Of a stretch of 24,927 nt of DNA, positions 15,164 to 22,306 are shown in pieces. The notes beneath the pieces are model-generated. The model did no database searches, was not told where the DNA came from, and saw only the letters and a list, made by a program, of their open reading frames with translations. Both the position numbers and the translations under genes were made by a program. The stretch's first letter is position 1; the number at the start of each line of letters is the position of its first letter. Origin of the DNA: JACVRN01 sp035276685 (GTDB lineage: Bacteria > Acidobacteriota > Blastocatellia > Pyrinomonadales > Pyrinomonadaceae); the NCBI GenBank assembly GCA_035276685.1, contig DATELK010000183.1:1-24927 (forward strand). Direction: 5' to 3'.

Positions 15164-17083
15164 ATGAAGCCAAGACTAATCTCTATTTCAGGCTCACTCG
15201 AAGGAACGACTTTCGCCCTGACCGGAGAGGAAGTTTCCATAGGCCGTGATGCGTCCAACCAGCTCTGCATCAACGACCACTCCGTCTCAAGGCAGCATTG
15301 CCTCATCAGAAAAGAGGCGGGGCTGTTCAAGATAATTGATTTGGAGAGCTTCAACGGCACGTTCGTCAACGGCGTGCCGGTCGGAGAACAGCCCCTCGCG
15401 CACGGCGACCAGGTGGCGCTAGGAAGGGCGCTCTTCCTTTTTCTCCTTTATGAAATCGACGGCGGAGCGTCTCTGAGCCCCGTAGAGCTGAGCGAGGACA
15501 GCCCCGCAGCCGTTTCGACAATCCGGCTCGACAGGAAAGATGTGCTCTACCTGAAACCGGGCGCTGAAGCGGCCGCGCTGCAACTGAAGCCGCAGCTGGC
15601 GCGCGACCTCAATGCGCTCTTGAAAATCAGCACCGCCTTAAGCTCTATTCGTGAATTGGAGCCGCTCGAACGACGGCTGCTTGAGATTGTTTTAGAGGCC
15701 GTCCCCGCCGAGCGCGCCGCCATACTCCTCGTCAGAGAGAATTCAGAAGAGCTGCTCACGGCATTCGGCGCGGATAGAAGTGGCGCGGCCGTGGAGCCGA
15801 TTCGCATCAGCCGCACGGTGGCCGACGAGGTGCTGCGCGAAGGCGTGGCCGTCCTGTGTCGCAACGTTATAGAAGACAGCTCTTTCAATAGCGCCGAGAG
15901 TCTTCGCGCCTCCGAGGTTCAGTCGCTGCTCTGCGTGCCGCTGACTATACGCGAGCGCGTGGCCGGGCTTATCTATCTTGACACGAGCAATCCTGCGACA
16001 CAGTTCGACGAGAGCCACTTGCAGCTGCTGGCGGCTGTCGGCGGCATAGCCTCCGTCGCCATCGAGAACGTACAGCACGTCGAGTGGCTTCAGAGCGAGA
16101 ACCGTCGGCTCCATCACGAAGTCAATCTTGAGCACAACATGATTGGCGAGAGCCCGCGCATGCGAGAGGTTTACAGGTTTATAGAAAGAGTCGCGCCGAC
16201 GGACTCGACCCTGCTGATTCGCGGCGAGAGCGGCACGGGCAAGGAGCTTGCGGCTCACGCCGTTCACACCAACAGCAGCCGTTCGGCAAAGCCGTTCGTC
16301 GCCATCAACTGCGCCGTGCTGTCTGAGGCGCTGCTGGAAAGCGAGCTCTTCGGGCACGAGAAAGGTGCTTTCACGAGCGCCATCGCGCAGAAGCGAGGCA
16401 AGCTCGAAATAGCGGACGGCGGCACGCTCTTTCTGGACGAGGTGGGCGAGCTTGCTCCCGCCACTCAGGCGAAGCTGCTGCGCGTCCTTCAGGAGCGAGA
16501 GTTTGAGCGTCTGGGCGGCACGCGCGCCATCAGAGTTGACGTGCGCGTCATCGCCGCGACCAACCGTGATTTAGAAGAAGCCATAAGGCAAGGCTCTTTC
16601 CGTCAAGACCTTTACTATCGCCTCAACGTCATCTCGCTCACGCTGCCTCCGCTCAGGGAGCGGCGCGAGGACATTCCCCTTCTGGCATATTACTTCGCCG
16701 CGAAATACAGCAAGAGGTGTAAAAGACTCGTCAGCGGAATCTCCACGGAGGCCCGCGCCTCTCTCTCCGCTTACGACTGGCCCGGCAACGTGCGCGAGCT
16801 TGAGAACGCCATAGAGCGCGCGGTCGTTATGGGTAACACGGACGTTATCATGCCGGACGACCTGCCCGAATCTCTTCTGGAAACGGGACAGCCTCAGCAG
16901 GCTCCGCTCAATTACCACGAAGCGGTCAACGAGATGAAGAGAAGCTTCATCCTGAAGGCCGTCGAGCAGGCGAACGGCAACTTCACGGAAGCGGCAAGGC
17001 TCATGGGCATACACCCCGCCAACCTGCACCGGCTGATTCGCACGCTCAATCTAAGAGCCGCGCTGGACAACAAATCGAGCTGA
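15164..17083 (+). CDS. FHA-GAF sigma-54-dependent transcriptional activator
   Basis: Enhancer-binding protein that remodels sigma-54 RNA polymerase. Residue numbers count from the upstream in-frame ATG at 15107. FHA domain about 25-115 (VSIGRDASNQLCINDHSVSRQHC, GTFVNG at 84-89), which binds phosphothreonine. GAF domain about 160-325. AAA+ domain about 345-585 with Walker A GESGTGKE (373-380), sigma-54 loop GAFTSA (420-425) and Walker B GTLFLDE (439-445). Fis-type HTH about 612-655. The loop is GAFTSA rather than GAFTGA. The start is uncertain: 15164 begins just before the FHA fold, with GTG 15146 and ATG 15107 as alternatives; none has a good ribosome binding site. A transmembrane Ser/Thr kinase encoded about 1.7 kb away is a plausible source of the phosphothreonine signal. 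Both flanks carry matched dyad pairs and sigma-54 promoters. Confidence 0.93.
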   Translation: MKPRLISISGSLEGTTFALTGEEVSIGRDASNQLCINDHSVSRQHCLIRKEAGLFKIIDLESFNGTFVNGVPVGEQPLAHGDQVALGRALFLFLLYEIDGGASLSPVELSEDSPAAVSTIRLDRKDVLYLKPGAEAAALQLKPQLARDLNALLKISTALSSIRELEPLERRLLEIVLEAVPAERAAILLVRENSEELLTAFGADRSGAAVEPIRISRTVADEVLREGVAVLCRNVIEDSSFNSAESLRASEVQSLLCVPLTIRERVAGLIYLDTSNPATQFDESHLQLLAAVGGIASVAIENVQHVEWLQSENRRLHHEVNLEHNMIGESPRMREVYRFIERVAPTDSTLLIRGESGTGKELAAHAVHTNSSRSAKPFVAINCAVLSEALLESELFGHEKGAFTSAIAQKRGKLEIADGGTLFLDEVGELAPATQAKLLRVLQEREFERLGGTRAIRVDVRVIAATNRDLEEAIRQGSFRQDLYYRLNVISLTLPPLRERREDIPLLAYYFAAKYSKRCKRLVSGISTEARASLSAYDWPGNVRELENAIERAVVMGNTDVIMPDDLPESLLETGQPQQAPLNYHEAVNEMKRSFILKAVEQANGNFTEAARLMGIHPANLHRLIRTLNLRAALDNKSS

Positions 17084-17108
17084 GCCGAAGCGTCACGCTC
17101 TTCCGAAG

Positions 17109-17144
17109 TGTCGCTTCCGACAGCCGCGAGTGTCAGTTATGACA
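17109..17144. promoter_or_regulatory. Second matched pair of dyads, downstream of the activator
   Basis: TGTCG-CTTC-CGACA (17109-17122) and TGTCA-GTTA-TGACA (17131-17144) are both perfect dyads with 4-bp centres. Their centres are 22 bp apart, and the order and orientation match the pair at 15010-15045. They lie 113-135 bp upstream of the -24 element of the sigma-54 promoter at 17251, a normal enhancer position. Confidence 0.7.
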
Positions 17145-17250
17145 CGCTAGCCCCGCGCTCATCCCCGCAGTTCGTTCTCTCGACAGGCTATCTAGCTATC
17201 TGACTCGTGAAAAAGCCGCTCGTGAAAGCTACATCTGTGCGGGCCGGGCG

Positions 17251-17268
17251 TTGGCATGGCAATGGCAA
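17251..17268 (+). promoter_or_regulatory. Sigma-54 (-24/-12) promoter of the small repeat protein gene
   Basis: TTGGCATGGCAATGGCAA differs from the element at 14938-14955 at a single base and has the same GG-N10-GC spacing. Even the following bases (CAGGCG) are shared after a one-base offset. It points toward the gene starting at 17493. Confidence 0.72.
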
Positions 17269-17492
17269 TCAGGCGTCCTGCCATCGGCTGAATGATTTCC
17301 AGCAGAAATCTTCGCCGAGTCGGCAGCAACGGCGCAGTGGAGTTCGGCGGCGTGGCAAGCTGAAGCGACGCTTGCTCAAGACAGCATCAGCCTTCATCAA
17401 CCCTCTCGCTCGCTGAAACCAGATCCGCATACCAGGGGTGACTTCTTCGATTAACCCACCCCTCAATGCCCATCACAAAAGGAGTGATGAAC

Positions 17493-17954
17493 ATGACGAC
17501 AGCAGCATCCACAAACTTTGAGGAGGCGGTTAAGAAGGCATTAGCCGACAGGGCGAAGGATGGACAGGCCTCACCAGCTCCTGAACTTAACGGTCTGATT
17601 CTACAACTACCGGGCGCGCCCGACTTGTATCTGGTTCTTAACGGCTACAGGCGCTTGATTCCAAATTCTCAGACCCTTCAGAACCTGTTCGTCCCCAACG
17701 AGACCGTCGTTCCTGACATCAACATCGGCTTAGTGTCACAAGGCGAGAACCTCACGGCGGGCGCGGCACTGGCTCAGTCGGATACGAGCTCTCCGGTCTT
17801 CCTTGTAAGCAATGGGGTGAGGATGTGGGTTCCCAACATGGACATCTTCAACCGCTACCAGTTTAGCGTGCCCCAGATTAGGAAAGTCCCGCAGGTCGTT
17901 ATTGATTACGTCCCGAACGGCCCACAAATCGAAGGGCCAAAACCGCTCCAATAG
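17493..17954 (+). CDS. Small protein with two tandem IPN/VPN-type repeats, unrecognised
   Basis: I do not recognise a named family. The 153 residues show a short helical N-terminus (FEEAVKKALADRAKDG, 9-24) and then two copies of a 42-45-residue repeat: LYLVLNGYRRLIPNSQTLQN at 45-64 and VFLVSNGVRMWVPNMDIFNR at 102-121. Each is followed by a segment that reaches a Val/Pro-rich end (VVPDINIGL, VPQVVIDYVPNG). This pattern resembles small beta-repeat modules found in cell-surface proteins, but there is no signal peptide or TM. The start at 17493 is chosen because AAGGAG lies 8 nt upstream; ATGs at 17466 and 17487 are less well placed. It is preceded by a sigma-54 promoter with enhancer-like dyads and followed by a strong terminator. 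Confidence 0.8.
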   Translation: MTTAASTNFEEAVKKALADRAKDGQASPAPELNGLILQLPGAPDLYLVLNGYRRLIPNSQTLQNLFVPNETVVPDINIGLVSQGENLTAGAALAQSDTSSPVFLVSNGVRMWVPNMDIFNRYQFSVPQIRKVPQVVIDYVPNGPQIEGPKPLQ

Positions 17955-17990
17955 CGTCCTCCCCTACCCACCGCAACCTCGCCCCACAGG

Positions 17991-18017
17991 AAGGCCGCGC
18001 CATCGGCGCGGCCTTTT
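17991..18017 (+). terminator. Rho-independent terminator after the small repeat protein gene
   Basis: A perfect 11-bp stem AAGGCCGCGCC/GGCGCGGCCTT (17991-18001 and 18005-18015) with a 3-nt loop is followed by Ts to 18017. It lies 36 bp after the stop codon. Confidence 0.9.
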
Positions 18018-18080
18018 CTCATCGCTCGCGTTGACTGTTCGCGGCCTATGACTGCTCCTTCCTGCCGCCGACGACAAGCA

Positions 18081-18122
18081 GCAAGGGCGCGGATTACCTC
18101 AGGAGGTAATCCGCGCCCTTGC
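18081..18122. terminator. Perfect 19-bp hairpin before the facing gene's 3' end
   Basis: Arms 18081-18099 and 18104-18122 are exact reverse complements with a 4-nt loop (CAGG). The element lies 28 bp beyond the stop of the minus-strand gene 18151-18711. Neither strand has a proper T tract, so termination is a guess; it could instead be a 3' stabilising stem or a REP-like repeat. Confidence 0.55.
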
Positions 18123-18150
18123 AGATGAACGGAGTCGGTCGAGAACGAGC

Positions 18151-18711
18151 TTACAGATCGGCTCTGGTAAAGATTACGCTGACCAGGAAATCGGGGTTCG
18201 TGCTGGTGTAACTGCTGAGTTGGGTTTCGCCCTGCATAATAACTACGCTGGTAACCTGCTCCGAGAAGCTAGCCGTGGAATCAACCCAACCTACCAGTCC
18301 CTTTCTTGTCGTAATCTGGAAGGGGACCTGGTTCGACTCGATGACTATCCTGGCTTGCGTTGAATTCAGAATTTCTTCTTCCCCCAGCATCAGCATAGTG
18401 TCCTGCCCAAAGTAGATTGTCACAGAGGTCGGGTCAAGGTTGGGCTCGATGGGGAGGTCTTCAATCTTCTGGTCACCATCCTTGACGGACACTTCAGTTA
18501 TGCGGCCGGAATCCGCCGAGCGAGCGACCTCCCAGGTATTTTCCAGGGAAGATTCAAACTTCATGAAGCTCTGAATACTAACCTGATTAGTAACGCCATC
18601 TGCGTCGCCGCCCCCGCCGCCGGTTTTGATGATGATGGGCGTGATTTGATCCGAGTCGGAATGCAGGACCGACTGCGTAATATCCTGCTTGCTTTCTGTT
18701 TGCGTGTTCAT
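18151..18711 (-). CDS. Unrecognised 186-aa protein with an N-terminal polyglycine run
   Basis: I do not recognise it. The first 30 residues are polar (Gln/Ser/Thr/Asp), followed by PIIIKT and a run of five glycines (31-35, GGGGGDADG). After that comes a beta-rich domain with acidic patches (IEDLPIEPNLDPTSVTIYFGQDTMLML, residues 83-109 as a landmark). There is no signal peptide, TM, cysteine or zinc motif. The start is well supported by AAAGGAG about 7 nt upstream. The gene begins 27 bp after the stop of the Ser/Thr kinase on the same strand, so it is almost certainly in the kinase's operon and may be a substrate or effector of it (inference). Confidence 0.78.
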   Translation of the reverse strand: MNTQTESKQDITQSVLHSDSDQITPIIIKTGGGGGDADGVTNQVSIQSFMKFESSLENTWEVARSADSGRITEVSVKDGDQKIEDLPIEPNLDPTSVTIYFGQDTMLMLGEEEILNSTQARIVIESNQVPFQITTRKGLVGWVDSTASFSEQVTSVVIMQGETQLSSYTSTNPDFLVSVIFTRADL

Positions 18712-18738
18712 TTCGTAGCTCCTTTCGAGATTGAGGGT

Positions 18739-21700
18739 TCAGTTGTTTGCTCCCGGCAGGAGTTCGTCTAGTTGCTTTCGATAACGCTGGACATCCGGCC
18801 TGGAGAGATAGCCTCTGTAATCGTTCGCCCCCCATGCTCTTTCGAGTGCCGTCAGAAGCTCTGACGCGTGCGCCGCGTACTCATGAGCCTTCGTTTCATC
18901 CTGAAGCCTGCGGCTCGCCTCGGCCGCGACGAGCCACGCGAGCCACTCCGAGTGACGCCTGCCCAATCGAGCAGAAGCTTCCTGAGCCTGCAAGGCGTAG
19001 GTTAAAGCGCCCTGCGCGTCGCCGCTCAAAGCTTGTGCCTCGGCAAGCGCAAGCTGCGCGCTCGAAATAAGTCTCGGGTCGCCCGCCCGCGTCGCCATGT
19101 CAAAGGCTTTCTGACACTCGGCTACTCCTGCACGCGATGTGCCAGAGAAGGCTTGCGCCAGCCCCTGCGTGTAAGCGACCTGCACGGAAAAATCTTTGTC
19201 CTGTGTGCCGCCGAGCGCGTAGGCCCTGCGGCTCTCATCCAGAGCCTCCTTGTGACGCAGCTCGCTCTGGGCCATACGGGCTCTGAACAGGTGAATCCAT
19301 GCGAGCAGCTGCTTATCGACTCCGCCCGTGCGGCTCGCCACGTCGAAAGCTCCGTTCAGAGCATCGCGCGCCTCCTCGTAGCGTCCGAGTTGCCAGAGCA
19401 GGTTGCCGCGATTGACCAGGTCGTAGCCGGTTCGGGGCTCAAGCCCCATGGACTTGTTGATGCTGTAGCTCTCTGCGAAGTGGCTGAGCGCCTCCGCGAA
19501 GCGCTCCTGATGAGTAAGCAGCAGACCTATGGCGGCGTGCGCGTTGGCCGCCAGCGCCGTGTCGCCGGATTGTTCGGCAAGCTTTAGCTGCTCGCTGAAG
19601 GACTCAAACGCCGCCTCGTAATTCCCCTGCTGCTCGTTGGCGTAACCTAGCAGGAGCAGGGCCTGTGAAGTCTCCCTGCGGAAATTTGCCTGCCGGTAAA
19701 ACGCGAGCGCGGGCTCAAGGTAACCGAGGGCCTTGCCGCCGCTTCCCTGCTGTACAAAGAGGCTGCCGAGCGAGAGCAGCGCCCTTGCCTCGCCGCGCCG
19801 TCCCTTGTTGGCATTCGCAATCTGTCGCGCCTGCTCAAAATATTTCTCGGCCTCTACGTAATTACCGCGCAGGAAGAAGGTGTTGCCTATGTCAACGAGG
19901 CCGTTCGTGGTCAGATTATCCAGTTGCTCGGAGCGCGCAAGCTCAATCGCGCGCGTCGCGTACTGCTCCGCGCGGAGCGTCTCGCCCGTGCTGTAAGAGA
20001 CGCCGCCGAGTTGAAGCAGGATTTTGATTTGCTGCGGCTTGTTGTCGGTCGTCACGGCCAGGTCCAGCGCACGCCGCAGCTGCTCATGCGCTTCTGACAG
20101 CTTATCTATGAGATTTAAGAACGCTCCCCTTTGATAGAAGACCTCTGCCTGTCCCTCGAAGTTGCCTTGCGCGTCGTAGAGCGCTAGCGACTGGTCGAAA
20201 GCCGCTGCGGCCTTTGCTTCTTCCTGCCTGCGGCCGTAGAGACTGCCCAGGCGCATGAAGGCTGCGGCGGATTGCGAGTCGCGGCGCGTGACTTCCTCGA
20301 ATGCGCCGATTGCGCGGTTAAGCTCCCCTGCCCTTTCGTAAGCGCGGCCGAGGTCGAAATAGGCAGAGGCTTTCTCAGCCTCTGGCAACCGTCCCACTAT
20401 CTGTTCGTAGCTTTCAACCGCGCCCTGATAATTGCGGCGCACCGTGGCCGTGATAGCTTGCAGGTAAAGTATGTCTATCGGGGGCAGCGACGAAAGATTC
20501 GGCGCAAGCTCCGTGACGCGCAGCATCTCGCCGGTCGCGCGTCCCTCATAGTCCAGCTCCATCCACGCCTCAGCCAGCCGCGCGTGAGCGAGCGGGAACC
20601 GTTCGTTCCCTTGAACCGCCTGCTCGAACAGCTTGCTCGCCTTGAAGTAGCTGCCGTCGCGCAAAGCATCAATGCCCGCCGCGTACAAACGCTTCGCTTC
20701 CGGCGACGGCTCGGGCGTGCCTGAGCGCCGCGCCGAAAGCCACAGCGTCAGCAGCACCGCGACAATCGCTAGCCCCGCGAGCGCGCCCAATGCTATGCGC
20801 GCTCTCTTGCCGGAAGAGAGCCGCGCCAGTGAAGAGCGCAGGCGCGCACCCGTTGATTCAAACACGGGACGGCGCGAGCGTCCTTCGAGTGCCCCGCCCG
20901 CCAAACGCGTCTTAACTGCCTTCAAGTCGTAGAGTAATTCATCAACCGTTTGATAACGCTCCTCTGTTTTCTTGGCGAGGGCTTTGAGCGTCAGGCGGTC
21001 TAATTCAGGCGGGACGCGCGCATTAAGCTGCGAGGGCGGCGGCGGGTCATCGCGTATGACCTGAGCGCAGATTTCCACCAGCCCCGCGCCGGTGAAAGCA
21101 GGCTTGCCGGTCAGGCACTCGTACAGGAGCGAGCCTAGAGAAAAAATGTCGCTGCGCTTATCAACCGGAAGACCCCTTGCCTGCTCCGGCGACAAGTATG
21201 AAGGCGTGCCTATGATGACGCCTTCGAGCGTCTCGGTAGCTGTGCGAGCAGCCCCTTCACCCGCCTCATCTCCCGTCTCGAACTGCTTCGCCAATCCAAA
21301 ATCCAGCACCTTGACCTCTTCGCGCTCGTTAATGGCCACGTTGGAAGGCTTGATGTCTCGATGAATAATGCCGTGGCGGTGCGCTTCAGCTATGGCTTCA
21401 GAGACCTGCTCGACAATCTCTATCGCACGCTCAAGCGGCAGCGCCTCGCGGCTGAGCATCTCGCAAAGGCTTTGACCGCTGACCAGCTCCATCACAAGGT
21501 AAGGCTGCCCGTCCTCTGTCTCGCCGTAATCATGTATGGTCGCGATGTGCGGGTGATTGAGCGCAGAGGCTGCGCGAGCCTCGCGCAGGAACCTCGTGCG
21601 GAAATGGCTCTGTCCGGGAATGCGTGGGAGCGTCAACGACTTGACAGCGACTCGCCTCCCGAGCAGCGTATCTTCCGCGACATAGACTGTCCCCATTCCT

Positions 21701-21753
21701 CCTTCACCGAGTTTACTTAGGATTCGATAGTGAGAGATGGTCTTACCAATCAT
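18739..21753 (-). CDS. Transmembrane Ser/Thr protein kinase with large TPR domain
   Basis: PknB-type (Hanks) kinase of 1004 aa. Seen: Gly-rich loop LGEGGMGTVY (15-24), catalytic Lys38 (VAVK), HRDIKPSN (131-138), DFG (151-153), GTPSYLSPEQ (182-191) and a kinase domain ending near 285. A basic juxtamembrane segment and a single TM (about 319-340) follow, then some 650 residues of tetratricopeptide-like helical repeats to the C-terminus. By topology the kinase is cytosolic and the TPR part is outside the inner membrane. It may be a protein-interaction sensor. AAAAGGAGAG lies about 8-11 nt before the ATG. The 18151-18711 gene follows. The FHA domain in the neighbouring sigma-54 activator is a natural reader of its phosphothreonines; this partnership is inference. 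Confidence 0.94.
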   Translation of the reverse strand: MIGKTISHYRILSKLGEGGMGTVYVAEDTLLGRRVAVKSLTLPRIPGQSHFRTRFLREARAASALNHPHIATIHDYGETEDGQPYLVMELVSGQSLCEMLSREALPLERAIEIVEQVSEAIAEAHRHGIIHRDIKPSNVAINEREEVKVLDFGLAKQFETGDEAGEGAARTATETLEGVIIGTPSYLSPEQARGLPVDKRSDIFSLGSLLYECLTGKPAFTGAGLVEICAQVIRDDPPPPSQLNARVPPELDRLTLKALAKKTEERYQTVDELLYDLKAVKTRLAGGALEGRSRRPVFESTGARLRSSLARLSSGKRARIALGALAGLAIVAVLLTLWLSARRSGTPEPSPEAKRLYAAGIDALRDGSYFKASKLFEQAVQGNERFPLAHARLAEAWMELDYEGRATGEMLRVTELAPNLSSLPPIDILYLQAITATVRRNYQGAVESYEQIVGRLPEAEKASAYFDLGRAYERAGELNRAIGAFEEVTRRDSQSAAAFMRLGSLYGRRQEEAKAAAAFDQSLALYDAQGNFEGQAEVFYQRGAFLNLIDKLSEAHEQLRRALDLAVTTDNKPQQIKILLQLGGVSYSTGETLRAEQYATRAIELARSEQLDNLTTNGLVDIGNTFFLRGNYVEAEKYFEQARQIANANKGRRGEARALLSLGSLFVQQGSGGKALGYLEPALAFYRQANFRRETSQALLLLGYANEQQGNYEAAFESFSEQLKLAEQSGDTALAANAHAAIGLLLTHQERFAEALSHFAESYSINKSMGLEPRTGYDLVNRGNLLWQLGRYEEARDALNGAFDVASRTGGVDKQLLAWIHLFRARMAQSELRHKEALDESRRAYALGGTQDKDFSVQVAYTQGLAQAFSGTSRAGVAECQKAFDMATRAGDPRLISSAQLALAEAQALSGDAQGALTYALQAQEASARLGRRHSEWLAWLVAAEASRRLQDETKAHEYAAHASELLTALERAWGANDYRGYLSRPDVQRYRKQLDELLPGANN

Positions 21754-21964
21754 GGCTTAGACTCTCCTTTTAGATAAGCACGCAGAGGGGCGAGAAGTAA
21801 CTTTGAGAATCAAACCCCGGCTTAAGAAAGGACGGCCTGAAAAGTCAGTTCGACAGCCGCCATTTTGCGCCAAAGCCGACAGCAATTCAATTCTTTTCAC
21901 TTCATATTGCCTTCCCATATGAAATATGAGATATTCCTATTTGAAACCAATAGGAGGTTTTTCG

Positions 21965-22306
21965 ATGGGTGATAAGACCGATGTTTGGCAGGGGACGCTG
22001 GCACTGATGGTGCTGAAGACGTTGGAGGCGATGGGGCCGCTGCATGGCTACGGCATCGCGCGGCGTATAGAGCAGACCAGCGGCGACCTGCTCTCAATCA
22101 ATTACGGCACGCTCTACCCGGCCCTTCTTAAGCTGGAGCAGGAGGGCTATGTCAGCTCTGAGTGGGGCGTGTCGGACAACAACCGCAAGGCCAAGTACTA
22201 CAAGCTGACCCGCGCAGGCCGCAAGCAGCTTGCGGAAGAAGCACGCGAGTGGGAGCGGACGACGGCTATTCTGGCCAGGTTCTTCACCCCGTCAGAGGAA
22301 TCCTGA
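21965..22306 (+). CDS. PadR-family transcriptional regulator
   Basis: Short PadR-type winged-helix repressor, 113 aa from the ATG at 21965. Seen: WQGTLALMVLKTLEAMGPLHGYGIARRIEQ (the winged-helix start, residues 8-37), NYGTLYPALLKLEQEGYV (the conserved PadR recognition helix region) and YYKLTRAGRKQL. The start is chosen because AGGAGG lies 7 nt upstream; an in-frame ATG at 21926 would add 13 residues through this site. The stop TGA overlaps the ATG of the next gene (TGATG), so the pair is translationally coupled. In Acidobacteria such PadR genes commonly sit next to ADOP permeases and probably autoregulate them. The upstream region at 21900-21945 is AT-rich with a weak promoter-like TTGCCT...GATATT pair. 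Confidence 0.93.
   Translation: MGDKTDVWQGTLALMVLKTLEAMGPLHGYGIARRIEQTSGDLLSINYGTLYPALLKLEQEGYVSSEWGVSDNNRKAKYYKLTRAGRKQLAEEAREWERTTAILARFFTPSEES

Larger units (their letters stand above)
17084..17492. other. Intergenic region and long leader of the small repeat protein gene
   Basis: No credible gene. It holds a pair of dyads (17109-17144), a sigma-54 promoter (17251-17268) and then about 215 nt of untranslated leader. The leader ends in AGGGGTG...CACCCCT inverted arms (about 17434-17464) and an AAGGAG Shine-Dalgarno sequence at 17479-17484. A 69-codon reading frame at 17207-17416 overlaps the promoter and is rejected. Confidence 0.6.

Noticed and set aside
17207..17416. A 69-codon plus-strand open frame in the leader of the small repeat protein gene
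   Set aside because: It overlaps the sigma-54 promoter, has no ribosome binding site and gives a basic low-information peptide.
21926..21964. A 13-residue N-terminal extension of the PadR protein
   Set aside because: The ATG at 21965 has AGGAGG 7 nt upstream, and the extension would be translated through that site and has no homology.
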